Part shown: positions 32,691 to 49,438 of the stretch, piece after piece
Layout of the letters: every line of letters begins with the position of its first letter
Position numbering within the stretch: position 1 is the first letter of the stretch
Origin: Iris pallida
Lineage: Eukaryota > Streptophyta > Magnoliopsida > Asparagales > Iridaceae
Assembly: GCA_029216955.1 (NCBI GenBank)
Contig: JANAVB010042310.1
Location: 124,001-188,000 of the forward strand
Length of the DNA stretch: 64,000 nt
Direction: 5' to 3'
Program-made: the position numbers and the translations under genes
The notes under the pieces: model-generated
Told to the model about the DNA's origin: nothing
What the model saw: the letters and a program-made list of their open reading frames with translations, nothing else
Databases searched by the model: none

Positions 32691-34224
32691 TCTAATAGCA
32701 CAGCCAGAGTTGTTAGCAGATCTTCAAAAGATGGGTATTAAAGTTGTTATTTCTTCCAGTGTGGCATTGATGACTAGTATGCAAGTTCAGTCCAGTATAG
32801 TTGAGAGGATCAAGTTAGCTCAGTGTATGGATTCTAAGCTTCAGCAGCTTAGGATAGAATGTGTAGCAGGGCGAAGACCAGAGTTATGTATTCATGAAGA
32901 TGGTACACTCCGACAAGGGAGGCATCTCTATGTACCCCGTGGAGATATCAAACAGGAGATCATGACAGAATCTTACAGTTCTCAGTATTCGATTCACCCC
33001 CGTGGTACAAAGATGTATCATAATATTCGACAATATTTTTGGTGGAATGGCATGAATAGGGAGATAGCCAAGTTTGTCTCTTGTTGTTTGGTTTGCTACC
33101 AAGTTAAAGCCGAACATCAGAGACCAGCTGGACTTTTTCAACCTTTACCAATCCAAGAATGGAAATGGGAGCACATTACCATGGATTTTGTGACTGGATT
33201 ACCTAGATCCCCAGCTGGAAGAGATGCTATCTGGGTTATAGTTGACAGACTCACGAAGGTAGCTCATTTTATCTCTTTTAAAATCGGTCAGTCGACGGAT
33301 TAGCTTGCAGAGATGTACCTTAGGCAGATAGTCAGATTGCATAGAGTACCAGTCAGTATTGTGTCCGACAGAGATTCGAGATTCACTTTACACTTTTGGC
33401 GGAGTCTTCAAGAGAGTTTGGGGACTCGTCTTAAGTTTAACTTAGCTTACCACCCGCAGACAGATGGTCAGTCAGAACACACGATCCAGACTCTTGAAGA
33501 TATGCTGCGATCATGTACACTCGATTTCGGTAGTTCATAGGAAGATCACCTGCATCTCGTGGAGTTCTCCTATAACAACAGTTTTCAGGCCAGTATTTAG
33601 ATGGCACCCTTTGAAGCCTTGTATGGCAGGAAGTACATATCTCCTTTAGCTTGGGATGATATCGGTGAGAGGGAAATGCTTGGAACAGAGATGGTAACGC
33701 GAACTGTTGAGGTGGTCAGACAAGTCAGAGATCGTCTTCGAGTTGCATAATATCGCCAGCGTCATTGGGCCAATTCTCATCGGCGTTCCCTTGAATTCTC
33801 CGTCGGCGACCATGTATTCCTTAGGATCTCGCCTACCCATGGCGTCATTCATTTCGGCGTATGGAGAAAGTTTAGTCCTAGGTATATAGGACTGTTCGAT
33901 ATTCTAGAGCGAGTAGGACATGTGTCCTATTGTCTCGCTCTTCCGTCGTTGCTACGTGAGGTACATGATGTCTTCCATGTATCCCAATTACGACGGTATA
34001 TCCCGGATCCGAGTCATGTCCTTGATCATTCAGAATTGGATGTTGGTACCAACCTTTCGTATGAGGAGAGACCCGTATCCATATTCAACCGAAAGGAGAA
34101 GATACTCAAGAACAAGACTATCAAGTTAGTCCGTGTTGCTTGGCGTCGTCACTCTTTGGGTGAGTCAATATGGGAGCATGAGAATGATATATGATCGCGA
34201 TATCCCGACCTATTTGACTCTTAA
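32691..34224 (+). pseudogene. Element A integrase and C-terminal tail (broken)
   Basis: His/Cys domain near 32980-33120 ([25 protein letters not shown]). The catalytic core has Asp at 33184 (MDFVTGLP), Asp at 33367 (VSDRDSRF) and Glu at 33475 (DGQSE); the last two have 35 residues between them, giving a complete D,D35E set. Stops at 33301, 33538, 33598, 33748 and 34192. After the core come GDHVFL, REVHDVFHVSQLRRYIPDP, VRVAWRRHSLGESIWEHEND and RYPDLF before the stop at 34222-34224. The tail looks like a reduced chromodomain-type end, tentatively. Confidence 0.9.
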
Positions 34225-34369
34225 GGTATAATGTCTTCTTATGCCTTCAACTTCATTGCTTGCATGAATGATTGCTTGATTAATTACTTAGTTATAACTT
34301 GCTTGTGATTAGTATAGCTTGCTCGACATCTCTAGCCTCTTGATTAAATTTTAATGACAGAATTCTTTT

Positions 34370-34383
34370 AAGGTGGGTAGAGT
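34370..34383 (+). other. Polypurine tract of element A
   Basis: AAGGTGGGTAGAGT directly before the 3' LTR, close to the element J tract AAGGAGGGTAGATT. Confidence 0.75.
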
Positions 34384-37300
34384 TGTCACCTTCATTTTCT
34401 GCTATACGTATTTCCAGTATACGTGTACGGAATCCTGACTCGTATTTTTACTTATCATGTCTTGCTAACTAATTTTGGCTTAATCTTCTTTAGATTCATC
34501 ATGGCATATCATGGTTTGACTTGGTTCATTATTGGTTTGGCTTGTTTTAATTCCATGGTTCATCATGTTAAAACCCTACCTACCACCATCCCCATTTAAA
34601 ATCTGCCTACCTTTATATCTCTTCATTATTCTCCATAACTCCTTCTCCATTAAAATCCTCTCCCCATCTATAGGCAAGTGCACCTTACTCTTACTTGAGA
34701 ACCCATTTTGATGGTTCTAATGGATTCTTAGCAGGATTTTAAACCACTTTAGAACTTGAAGATTTTCATTTTGAAGCATAAATTTTTGTAGGTCTAGGAA
34801 ATTGCCATTTTCAGATTTTTGAAGTTTTGATCTATTTAACTTCTTTATTTGCATGTATTGATGGTTCCATGTTGTAGAGAATTTCGTTCTACCCCATTTT
34901 GACTTATGGAAGTCCGAATTTGGACTCCGGACGGAGATTTGGCGGAGCTCGGAAGCTACGGCCTTTCTTGCGTTTTTCTTCTCAGATCTGTCGGAAAGAA
35001 GAACAGTGCTTGGTCGCATGAACTTGCCATGCGCCCAAAGCAGTCTTTTCCACCATATGGGCGCATATGTATGCCCTCTTTGGGCGCATAGGTGCATCCC
35101 TATGTGGGCGCATAGCCTTGTGTTGGCACATAGCTTCTAAAGCATGTCACAGCACTTTTTCCTTGGCACTTGGCCAAGAGCCATGCTCCATTACTTGGGC
35201 GCATACCCACCCTCATGTGGGTGCATAGAGGCTGCCCATGTGGGCGCATATAGCCCCACCACCTTGGGCGCATAGTGGTCAGGCCGCATTCATTAGGGTT
35301 CTTTTGTAATCTTTTGGGTTTTGCATCCTTTTGGCCAAGTTGTTTCATGACTTTTCCATGAGTTGCTCACACGATCACGACACGACTCATGTGTGCCACA
35401 GCTTGGCATGACATGACATGACACGACATGGCACGTGCGTGCCACGGCTAGGCATGACATGACTCGTGCAAGCCGCGGCACGACGTGGCACGACTTAGCA
35501 CGATTTGCTTAGTCATGGCACGGTTTTCTACGTACGGCTAATATAAGTACGTGACATGATTAGTACTAGCCACGGCAAGACTTGGCACGACTTGGCATAT
35601 GTTAGCCTTCATGTAGACGCATAGAACCATGCGGGCGCATAGCCGTTGGAGGCATGATGTTTTAGAATTTTTCTCTTTTATGCATTCCTTCTTTTATGAT
35701 GCAAGTCGCCATGACTCTTCGGCTTTATTGTAATTTATACTTCATGCCAAGATTTCTTTCTAACGGTGGCCCATTAGGGTGTACTCAGGATTATGTCTTT
35801 TCCTTACCTACATATTAGCTTGTATAGTGATATGCTATATAGCCATGATATGTGAACACGATGTGATGATCAAAGAGTAGTAAACCATGATGGTGGCCCG
35901 TCGTGGCACACTTCTAACAAGTAACAAGTACAAGTAACATGACATGATAGTGACCCGTCGTGGTGCACCCTTGATAAGTAATCTTGACATGTGACTCATG
36001 AACGCTGTTGCGACGGCTAACTCGACATGCTAAGTAAATTCTCATCTTGACAACGTAGGTGATTGTATTGAATGTGCTTGTATAAGCTACCAGTCTTGTC
36101 CTCATCATGTCTAGGACTTGTATCCCTGGTTACTATGGGCAGGGATACATACAGAATCTGACTAGGTTAATGACTAGCTTGTTCAAGTAGTTCATATAGA
36201 GAGATATTACGGCTACAAGCAATCCCGTTATCTGGGCGCCTTCTCTGATGGACTTGTAGTCTGCCGGCGAGTATGGCACATTTCCAGCTCACTGTCATGT
36301 GGGACAATTCATGAAACGATTACTATGTACACTGTCATGTGTTGCACTCAAGTCACCAAACAAGTCATGATAACTCTTAGCATGAACCTTGCGTCTGGAT
36401 AACCTGGATAGTCTGCAGGGCTTGTGGCCGAAGGGATATATCATTGCATCTTCCTAGTAACTAGGCTTGTGATAACCATAGTTAGTTAACTATTAAGTAG
36501 TACTATAGCTTGGTCGTGAATGTTGGATGGAGTCCCATCTTGTCTAGTCTTGTCTAGACCCAGTACATGGCTATCTCTAGACATGCTTGTGTATGCTTTA
36601 CTTTATCGATAATTGGTTAGAGACTAAGTTCCATTCAGGTGAAGGGTTACAACCCCGGTCCTTATTTGGTTTACGGGTTGTAACTTGGTTACCGGAGTAG
36701 TACCTTATTCATCTTATTGTATATCATCCTGTTTTCTTTAACTCAAGTCTTTTGTTATTCTATCTATAACTTTATGTGCTAATATTCTTATTTTAGTTCT
36801 TAAGTGAAGCCTCCTTGTGGTACTTGCTCTTTCTGGGGTCTGACCCAGCTAGTTTTGTATGGCTAGATTTTGGAGCAGCTTCCGAGGATCTCCCAGCCTT
36901 CCTGCCAGATGGTGACTACTAGGCGAAACCCTGGCAACGAGTGGGTTCTTATTTTGCTCTTCCACTCCCTTGTAAAAATATTCTTTTGAGGCGTTTAGCC
37001 GCCGAGCAAGTGTTAGCTCATTTGTAACTTTACTTACTGTCTGCCTACGGGCTGAAACATGATTGACAAATCCTAGGGTTGATCATGTATGACTTAAACT
37101 CTTGCTAGTCTTCACATTTTGTATGACTAGCTTCATGATCATCTGAATATGTAATATATGGGACGCATTACTTTATATGTCCGATGATCTACCATCTTGT
37201 TATGTTTACTTGCTTGCTTGATATTGAGACACTAGGCTTGTTCTTAACCCTAAGAGACTAATGGCTTGTTGTAAACCATCATGCATCTAGACAACCGTGA

Positions 37301-37388
37301 CCGTATTACGAGGTGGGATTCACTTCAATGTACGTAGCTGGTTGTGTCTGTCCCCCGCTCTCCAGTATTCTGGTTCTGGGGCGTGACA
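34384..37388 (+). repeat. 3' LTR of element A
   Basis: 3005 bp, matching the 5' LTR end to end, with the same motif array and hairpin (36633-36700). Followed by CAAAT at 37389-37393. Confidence 0.92.
36633..36700 (+). other. Two-stem hairpin, copy 5 (3' LTR of A)
   Basis: Same arms as copy 4; the loop differs by a G to A change in CCTTATTTGG. Confidence 0.65.
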
Positions 37389-37748
37389 CAAATTGCTCCA
37401 AATGCTCCTAAGCTAGCCAATACAGTCTTTCTCCCTTCAAGGAGAAGAGTTTGTAATTCGTTTTAGAGAATTTGGACTCAATTTGAGAAATGAAGGCAAT
37501 TTGGGGAAGAACATAAATTAGGGTTCAGATTTGTAATGAAAAGGGACAAGAAGGAGAAATGTTACTATTAATAGGAAAGGGAGAGTAGTTGTGGCCGGCC
37601 ATAGGGTTCTCTAGGGTTTGGCTTGGGTGAAAATGCCTAAAAGCCCCTTTCTATTTGTCATAACAAGCCCCTTTCGTGAAGGCCCAAAATAACTTATTCT
37701 AAGTCAAAAATAGGTCCTAAATAGTTTCTAGTTAGCTTAAAGTCTAAT
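37389..37748 (-). repeat. Left LTR of element J, segment 2
   Basis: Continues J after element A (37389-37393 is the duplicated CAAAT). It matches 47500-47860, including the GTGGCCGGCCATA block, and is interrupted at 37748 by F2. Confidence 0.82.
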
Positions 37749-39009
37749 TGTCATGACCCACACCTAGAGTAGGGGTACGAGTGCATGACAACGTCCCAGC
37801 CTATGCTGCAGAAACTGTGTAGAACACTGTCTAGGTCTACTATCTAACAATAATTATAATATCAAAACCTGTCGAGATGGTCAACTCCGAATGGAGGACA
37901 AGCAAGGACAATATAATATACTCAATCACAATATTCTAAGAAAGATAGAAGATACAAAAAAGTAAAGACAACAAGATATGAAAATATCATCCAGAAAATC
38001 CAACACAGAATAATACAAGACCAGAGTCTAAGAGTCAACAATCTCAAATGCAAATTCTAAAATAATAACATTCCAAAGTGTCATATGGAGACAAAGTCCA
38101 ATACCAAACTAATCTAGCTGAGCTACCACTAGTTCCACATCGGCTGGAACTAACCCCTACTTGACTAGGGTCTCACGGTCTACGCCCACTACGTCATAAG
38201 GACCATAGTGGGTAGGACACTCGTTCTCGCCATAATCTGTAAAATTTTGTCAACATATCCAGTCAGGATGGAACGAGCACAAATCTCCAATAACAGTTCT
38301 AATTAGACGATAAAGAATATGTAGTAGTAAATAGAGACAATATACAAGGTAAAGTGATACATACATAAATCATGCTAAGGCATATCAAGACTGTAAACGA
38401 ATGTAAGAGCAAAAGAACAGTGTATATCATGTACAGGAATAAAAAAAACTACTATCTATGTGAGTTAACACTAGTTTCAACATGTGATCGGCTTAGAAAC
38501 ATGATACAAGAGTTGGACTGGTTAATTATGCGTGCGGTATATGATTAATACTGTTCAAGGTTCAAGACTTGATACAAGGAGGTATTGATCACATATCTAC
38601 GCTAATACCCCCGTCCCCGACTAGTATAGTGTATCCAACCATGACACGTTATAACATGGATTCTCTGAGAAGGTCGCGAGCCTTCACAGGAATTGTGTCT
38701 ACATAATACACGAGAAACAAGGAGTCTTGCACAAGGTATAGCAAGGAATACAAGGAATAACATCTCATGACAGGATCCAGACAAATACCAATCCGTATGA
38801 ACAATGTGTAAAGGGAACAAGGATATCTATACTAAATACAAAAAACATAGACGATATCATAAAACAAAAATATTATTAGAAAATATACTCGCCTTAGATC
38901 GGGTTGAAAATGTCAACAGTGTATCGAGGCTCAGAATGAAGTCACAGACCTATAGATGAGATATACATGAGTTAAATAGGGTTTAACAGTGTTAGACATG
39001 ATTTTCTAG

Positions 39010-39390
39010 TGCACGCTATGCAATCTAGGTCAAACTAAGTCAAACTAGGTCATGCTAAGTCATACTAAGTTAAACTAGGTCAAACAAAGTCAAACTAGAT
39101 CAAGCTAAGTCAAACTAGGTCATAATAGGTGAAACTGAGTCAATAGTTGACCTACAGTTGACTTTTGGTCAACTGGTCAACTCTAGTCAACTCCTAATCC
39201 AATCTAGGTCAAACTGGATTAATGTTGACATACAGTTGACTTTTGGTCAACTAATCAACTATTGTCAACTCATAGTCCAATCTAGGTTATATGTTGACTC
39301 TACTTTGACTTTCATTCAAAATAGACAACCTTGGTCAAACAAGGTCAAATCTAAGTCAAATATACTATTCCTAACCATTACCTACCAAGA
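39010..39390. repeat. GGTCAA/AGTCAA motif array in F2
   Basis: About 20 copies of (A/G)GTCAAAC(T/A) and GTTGAC words, matched in reverse at 59510-59880 in F3. W-box-like TTGAC cores are frequent in it; any transcription-factor role is inference. Confidence 0.7.
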
Positions 39391-40579
39391 TATCATATAC
39401 CTTACCCCTATTGGTATCCCAATACCAATACCTTGGTTGGAAGTCCAATACCTTAGTCTAGGTACAAAACCTTAACATCAAATAACCAAAACTATAGTTA
39501 TCTAGCATCTATCTATCTACCCCAAGCCATTATATAATCAATACCTTACATCTATACCTTAATATCTAGGTAAACTCCCTTACCTTAGCCAGTAGGTAAA
39601 TTCTCCCTTACCTTACCCTTAAGCTAATAGGATGCACAATATATGTCCTAATATACTACTATCTATGGGTATCTAACATATACCTAGTCACTAACTTACC
39701 TTACCTCTAACACACTAACATATCTAAGATACTAATTTTAGATACCTAGGATACTAACATATCCTAACATATATACATATCTAACTCTAACATATACTAA
39801 CTTATATACATATCTAACTCTAACTCTAAAACTAAGATACTAATTCTAACTATCATATACTAACTCATCTATACCAACCATCCTTAGATATCTAACCTAG
39901 GATTAACTACTTAGGAACTGTAACATATTCTAACATCTAAACATCCAAGATATCCTAACTAAACTCTAACATATTAACTAACTATCTAACAATCAAGACC
40001 ACACACACACACATACATGCAATGGACAAAAAGGGGCTGCTACTTCTGCTCTTTACTGCTACCACCGCTGCTTTTTGCTGCTGCTGCTGCTCTTTGCTGC
40101 TGCAGCGGCTGGTCTTTGCTGCTGCTCTTTGCACCCCCTCTACAACACACATTCACAAACACCCACACTATCCTCAAACACTCACACTCAGAATACTAAC
40201 AACACACTCTCCTCACAAACACATACACACACAAGCACTCTTCCTTCTCCTCACACACATACAAACACACTCTCATCTCATCCCCTCCTCTACTCATCAC
40301 ACAAACACACACACATGCGTACTATTCTCTTCTCATCCCTTCCTTCACATACAATCACACACTAATCTAAATCAAACCAAGCCACTCACAAACACACATG
40401 ACTACACAACCAACACATTATCCAAACCACAACACACAAACATAGATCTCACTAACACATACAAACACGCACACTACTAACAACACCAAACCACTAATCC
40501 TTCTCTCCACAAAAACTAATCAAAACCTCCTTCTCACCTCACACTCAAACCACACTCTCAAGACACAATAACACACACA

Positions 40580-40584
<5 letters not shown>

Positions 40585-40662
<78 letters not shown>
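40585..40662. repeat. (AT)n microsatellite in F2
   Basis: Perfect AT repeat of about 78 bp. Confidence 0.95.
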
Positions 40663-40664
<2 letters not shown>

Positions 40665-41701
40665 ATAATCCCCAAATCAGTCCACATATATAATATATAC
40701 CAATATTACATACATACATATAAATATGACTTGTAGGCTAAAATACAAAGATAAATACATAGGTATCTATATAAAAACTAAATGGGACATCCTAACCATG
40801 GTTATTCTATTCTCTAACATGTATAAAACTGAAATTAGAAGTCTAAATAGCTTATGGGGCATAAACACAAATACTTGGTCTGTCACCCTCGGAATTCTTC
40901 CATGGGTGACACAAAACCTATCCCAACTTCCAAATGAGGACTCAAATGAGCATTTAAATCATTCCTAAGGGTCATCCTTACATGGGGGTGGGTTTCTATG
41001 GGTTCAAAACCAACTATATGCATGGAAATAAAGAGTTTTAGAGAGAGAGATATACCTACTAGGAGTGGTTTCCCTATGAACAACCCAAAGGACACGAATC
41101 TGACACGGACTCCTCTAGCAAATAGACTCCCCTCCTTGCTCTTGGCTCCACAATCCTTGTAGGCTCCTTCTCTTTGCAAGAATGAGAGGATTTGGTGGAA
41201 GAATGAGTGTATTTGGGGGTAAAATCAAGAGGGAAGCTCTCAAGTTTGGGGAAGAACACCAAAATGGAAGAAAAGGAGGCTACTTGGAAAATGATGGAGA
41301 TGAATCCCTCCCCTCTATTGACCGGCCACATGGGTTGGTTTAGGGCTAATGGAAAAAGTCTAGCTAGCCCCTAATAGCTTCCCTCGGGTTAATTTAAGTC
41401 ATGCAAGAAATTGGGGTCAAAATGGTCAAAGTTCTAATCTCTAAATGACTAAACTTGTCATGTGGGATTAGTCTAAATGGACTAGCCTAATGAGATAAGT
41501 TTGTAGGCCATGTCTAGCTAATCTTTGGGTCCCGACTAGAGTTTAAACTACCTGGACCACAAACACAAGTCAAAGCTAGACGAAACTCAAACCCGACTAA
41601 ACTAATCCCCAAAATACAATATTAATAAATAAATATTTACAAAAATATTAGAATATGGAAAATGACAATTTTACCTCTAATTTTGCAAACAGGCAGTTAC
41701 A

Positions 41702-41906
41702 CTAACTAACTAATTAAAAATGAATTTAAGGTTTGTCTAATATCACTAACTAGATTTTCTTGGTCATGGCTAACATCTAACCAATGTGGTTCTAAGAGTT
41801 AACCAAATTATGGCACTAACACAATATATTAGTTAATGATATTTAAAAATAATCAAAAAATTTACAAATTACCAAAATTCCCGTATTCAAGAATGTGGTA
41901 GTGACA
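41702..41906 (-). repeat. Left LTR of element J, segment 3
   Basis: Last 200 bp of the left J LTR (plus the 5-bp duplication), matching 47860-48059 and ending GGTAGTGACA. Confidence 0.85.
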
Positions 41907-41920
41907 AATCTACCCTCCTT
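41907..41920 (-). other. Polypurine tract of element J
   Basis: Minus-strand AAGGAGGGTAGATT immediately before the LTR start TGTCACTACC; TTCGAGGACGAAA lies just upstream, as in element C. Confidence 0.75.
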
Positions 41921-42102
41921 AGAAATATTTCGTCCTCGAAATTTAAAGTTGGTTGTACTCCTTCTAGGTCAAACTCCCAACAATCATGGTCAAGAATCTC
42001 TATCTAATAACATGCAAGATCATGGTCCTACTGGTTGTGATTTCACAGTCTCAAACATGGCCACTACACTATCTAGCACAACAAAAAGTATCCTGACAGG
42101 TA

Positions 42103-43479
42103 CTAACAGAATAATACAATAAGATGGAGAAATAGAACATAAAGAGATAGACCTACAAATCCGTCACCCGTAGTGTCGGCCTTCTCGACCATCGGCGCAA
42201 AAGCCCTGCCCCTCTGCGGTATATCCCTCTGATGGTGCTGGGCATGGTGCTGTGCCATAGGTGGCCTAGCTCCCTCTATCTGACCCTGTGCTCCACCAAA
42301 TGGAGGTGTAGTGGGGCAATTCTTTATCTGGCGTGCAGAGAATCCACAGAACAAACACACCTTCAACCTCCTCCTACAAACGTCCCAAGTGTGTACCGGC
42401 TTCCTACAGTAGGCATAAGTGGGCACCCTCTAGTCATGTCCCCGAGCATGATGTTGCACCTGCTGGACTCTAGCTGGTGCCAACAACTACTGGGGCTGGT
42501 GCACTGCCTTCTGCACAAACGGACGCTTCGTACTACCGCTTGCACCCCCTGAATCATCCCTGTCTCTCTTGAACATGAGTTCCAAGTCATCCTTAGCTGC
42601 AAAAGTGCCCGCTAGAATCTGCTCAAAGTTGGCATCGTGGTCGCTCTTGGTCAGTAACTTGACCTCCTTGACCAAGCTCTTTCGAAACTTCTTGGCCTTT
42701 GCCACATCACTCAGCCCTTCCACGAATCTTTCCAGATGGTAGAACTCTCCAACAAAATCCTCTATAGTCCTGTTCTCTTAGACGAGGCTCTCGAACTAAC
42801 TTTCCAAAGCACCGAGAGCCACATTCGGAAAAAACTTTTCCTTGAAAAGCTTCCTGAACGCCTCCTAAGTCTGCCCCTCTATTTTGACCCTCGGATCGGT
42901 ACGATACAATGTCAGGGCGAGATCAAACATCTGACTTCCCATCGCCTCAACCTGCAGACTATTCAGAATTTGTGCCCGATGGCAGATCCCCTCAATATGC
43001 TCAATCCAATCGTCCGCATACAAGATACCCTCCGTGCCCTTGAAGTTATTCGGCCGTATCTTCTAAAAGTTGATGATGTTCCTCGGCCTTTGATGCTCAA
43101 CAAGTTCTCCCTGTCCTCCCTGTGGCTGAGCATCCACTTTCTCAACTGCTGCCATAGCCACCTGGTGGGCATTCTCAATACCCTGCCTCATATCAGCTGA
43201 ATGGAGGCGCTGAGCGTCCATCAACTCCTTGTAGAATGCAAATAGTTGTGCGACATCCACCGTAGAAGGAGGTGGTGATGGAGGCTAAAGAATATCGGGA
43301 ATGACTAGGAAAATCCTCGAAACATGTGGAAGAGGACCCCCGAAGGCAGCAGATACTCTCACGTGAACAGATTTAAGGAACGGAGCAGTCCCAACTGCAT
43401 GCTGAACCGGACGAGAGGTAGCAGACCTCTCAGTAGCAGTGCCTGGGACAGAACGATGTGATGGGGTCGTCGGCAACAT
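42103..43479 (-). pseudogene. Element J gag (right copy, broken)
   Basis: Minus-strand ATG at 43479 (MLPTTPSHRSVPGTA), a stop at 43285, then MDVAQLFAFYKELMDAQRL. A capsid-like segment follows (ADDWIEHIEGICH near 43015, MFDLALTLYRTDPRVKI near 42900) and MEGLSDVAKAKKFRKSL (42723). A Cys/His part (YAYCRKPVHTWDVC and CLFCGFSARQIKNCP, 42415-42310) and a Gln/His-rich tail follow. A few stops break it. No protease or pol follows; only the 3' internal end (41907-42100) remains, so J cannot copy itself. Confidence 0.82.
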
Positions 43480-43719
43480 CCTGAAGACAAATTAAACAAG
43501 AGGTCAATAACGGAGCAAAGGTGATATTACCAAAGAAGGACATGTATAAAAATAGATTATTCAGATTTAAACAAATATCAGTATATTCAAATCCATAAAA
43601 GTTTCTAGTTGTGATTGAGTATCCTCAAATCTAAAGCCTATTCCTTATCTCCTATCGTAGGCTCGCAGTAGTACAACTAAATCGCCGCACTACCATGACA
43701 TTGCACTAATACAAATCTC

Positions 43720-43737
43720 GACCTGCATGGGCCACCA
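43720..43737 (-). other. Primer-binding site, tRNA-Ile, element J (best copy)
   Basis: Minus-strand TGGTGGCCCATGCAGGTC is complementary over 18 bases to the 3' end of plant tRNA-Ile(AAU) (…CCTGCATGGGCCACCA, from memory). It lies nine bases after the LTR end. Confidence 0.8.
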
Positions 43738-43746
43738 CTAAAAACG

Positions 43747-48059
<4,313 letters not shown>

Positions 48060-48862
48060 GTGACGGCCTCCCTTTATAGGATGGCAAAAACTCCTTCCGC
48101 CACTGAGGTACCTTCCAGATCTATGGCGGCTATGACTGCTCCGGATCCCGCTCGTCCTCCACCAGGTCCATCCACTGTGGTTCCTCGAATGACTTCAATG
48201 GCCATGGCTGATAACAACTATTACACCGGGCTAATCATCGACACCATTTACTTTGAGGCGAGGTGTGGACAGTATCTAACATACGGTCGAACTTTTGTGC
48301 TGGCTCGATCTTCGGTAACGGTCTAGTTGGCGGCACTGTGAGGTTATCCAGGTTATGGGGCGAAAGCTGATGCCTTAGATGCCACAATAGTAGAATTGGA
48401 GGCTAGTCTTCTTGAGCTTCAAGGCCTCGAACGTGATCACTCACCCATGGTGGACGCGGTGCTGGAAAGGCTGCCTGCTGAACTCTTTCGATATGAATTG
48501 AAGCGAGATGCTCTCGCACGTAAAGTCACTGAGATCGAGGTGAAGGTTGAAGAGCTGGTTACGGCCGAGGAAGTCCAAGTTTGTCTCCAAGAAACCTTGG
48601 AGGAGCAGTGTAAAGACTTTCGTGAACAGATCCAACTTTTGGAAGAAAAGTTGGCAACTAAAGTGGGTGAGCTGGAGAAGGCAAAGGACCAACAGATGTC
48701 ATCCTGGCGCAAGATACTGAGAATGTCGGTGCTCACCAGGCAGAGCTGGAGGATGCTTACCACAGTGTATCCCAGTTTAAAGAATAGGCAGTCAAGCATC
48801 AAAAAGAAGAACGTCGGGCAAGTGAATCTGGCAGACCTAGGATCGCGTTCCTGAAGAATCAA
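48060..48862 (+). pseudogene. Antisense extra ORF of element H, 3' part (coiled coil)
   Basis: A frame at 48054-48326 (SVTASLYRMAKTPSATE onward, Pro-rich) ends at a stop at 48324. A second frame at 48396-48854 is a 152-residue chain rich in Glu, Lys and Leu with heptad spacing (for example KVTEIEVKVEELVTAEEV and QIQLLEEKLATKVGELEK), a probable coiled coil. It stands in the same orientation as 19910-22755 on the other side of element J. It is best read as the C-terminal half of that ORF, possibly mediating self-association. AAATAAAAG at 48971 is a possible polyadenylation signal. Confidence 0.55.
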
Positions 48863-49438
48863 ATCAGTGACCTTTTGCTCCGGCCATCTTAGACAACAGA
48901 TTTGTTTTTTCCCCTATTTAGAGAGGTTTTTTCTTATTTTGCTATAGAAGACCCTTTTTCCTATGAAAGAAATAAAAGTATCGATTTTACTTCTTTATTT
49001 GTCCATTTGTTGCGAACTTTTGCAGTAGTGAGAGTCCTATCAAAGGAAGTTTTAATATGACATGATGGAGGTAGCTCCGCTGGGGATGTTTTTGTAAAAA
49101 AAATGTTTACCTATAGGTAATATGGACATGGCAAACATTGATTTGATGATAGGGTTGATTTTTTGAGAGGTTGTACGAACATGGAAAGACCAAACTCTGT
49201 AGGTACATAAAAATAATTTAGAGGTTATACGAATGTTGATGTTTTTATGTGGGGTTTGGTAGAGACACATGGGTTGCTATGGTAAGGATGTTTACTCAGA
49301 GGTAATAAAAATGTGGTAAACATGACATCTCGTTCAGAGGTTAAACGGACATGGTGAGAAATAATTGTTGGGAGAGATTCAGAGGTAATATGAACATGAT
49401 CGCCTTCTGCAGTTTACATTATAAATACACCATTAGGA
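48863..49438. other. Element H spacer between convergent ORFs, with a degenerate motif
   Basis: Words like AGAGGTAATATGAACATG, GAGGTTATACGAATG and GAGGTTAAACGGACATG recur five or six times between 49105 and 49400. No coding signal. It is the end-to-end gap between the plus-strand ORF and integrase. Confidence 0.55.

Larger units (their letters stand above)
26524..37388 (+). mobile_element. Element A: full-length Ty3/gypsy retrotransposon (Del/Tekay-like), decayed
   Basis: 10,865 bp with two 3-kb LTRs (26524-29531 and 34384-37388), both TGTCACC...GTGACA, a perfect CAAAT target duplication, tRNA-Ile-type primer site, gag, protease, RT, RNase H, integrase and polypurine tract in order. Pol order (RT before integrase) makes it gypsy. 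The C-terminal tail after integrase (WEHENDI, then RYPDLF) resembles the chromovirus Del/Tekay group, a tentative lineage call. Three frameshifts and many stops disable it. It sits inside the left LTR of element J. Confidence 0.92.
37749..41701 (-). repeat. Solo LTR F2 (gypsy-type), inserted in LTR J
   Basis: It runs TGTCATGACC...AGTTACA on the plus strand and is flanked by CTAAT (37744-37748) and CTAAC (41702-41706), a nearly intact 5-bp duplication. J sequence resumes exactly after it. The inside agrees with F3 in reverse: GGTCAAACTA array, CA-rich region, AT tract and GTGGCCGGCC block (for example GACCGGCCACATG near 41320). No gag or pol, hence a solo LTR of 3953 bp. Frames in the CA-rich and GCT-rich parts (40017-40480) are composition artefacts. 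Confidence 0.85.

Noticed and set aside
29681..34224. Functional gag-pol in element A
   Set aside because: At least three frame changes and more than a dozen in-frame stops, plus a damaged zinc knuckle.
40017..40480. Leu/Cys- and His/Thr-rich frames suggesting a small secreted protein
   Set aside because: Product of GCT and CA microsatellites inside solo LTR F2.
43720..43737. Fragment of a tRNA-Ile gene
   Set aside because: Only 18 bases match, always at the same distance from an LTR end; a primer-binding site explains it.
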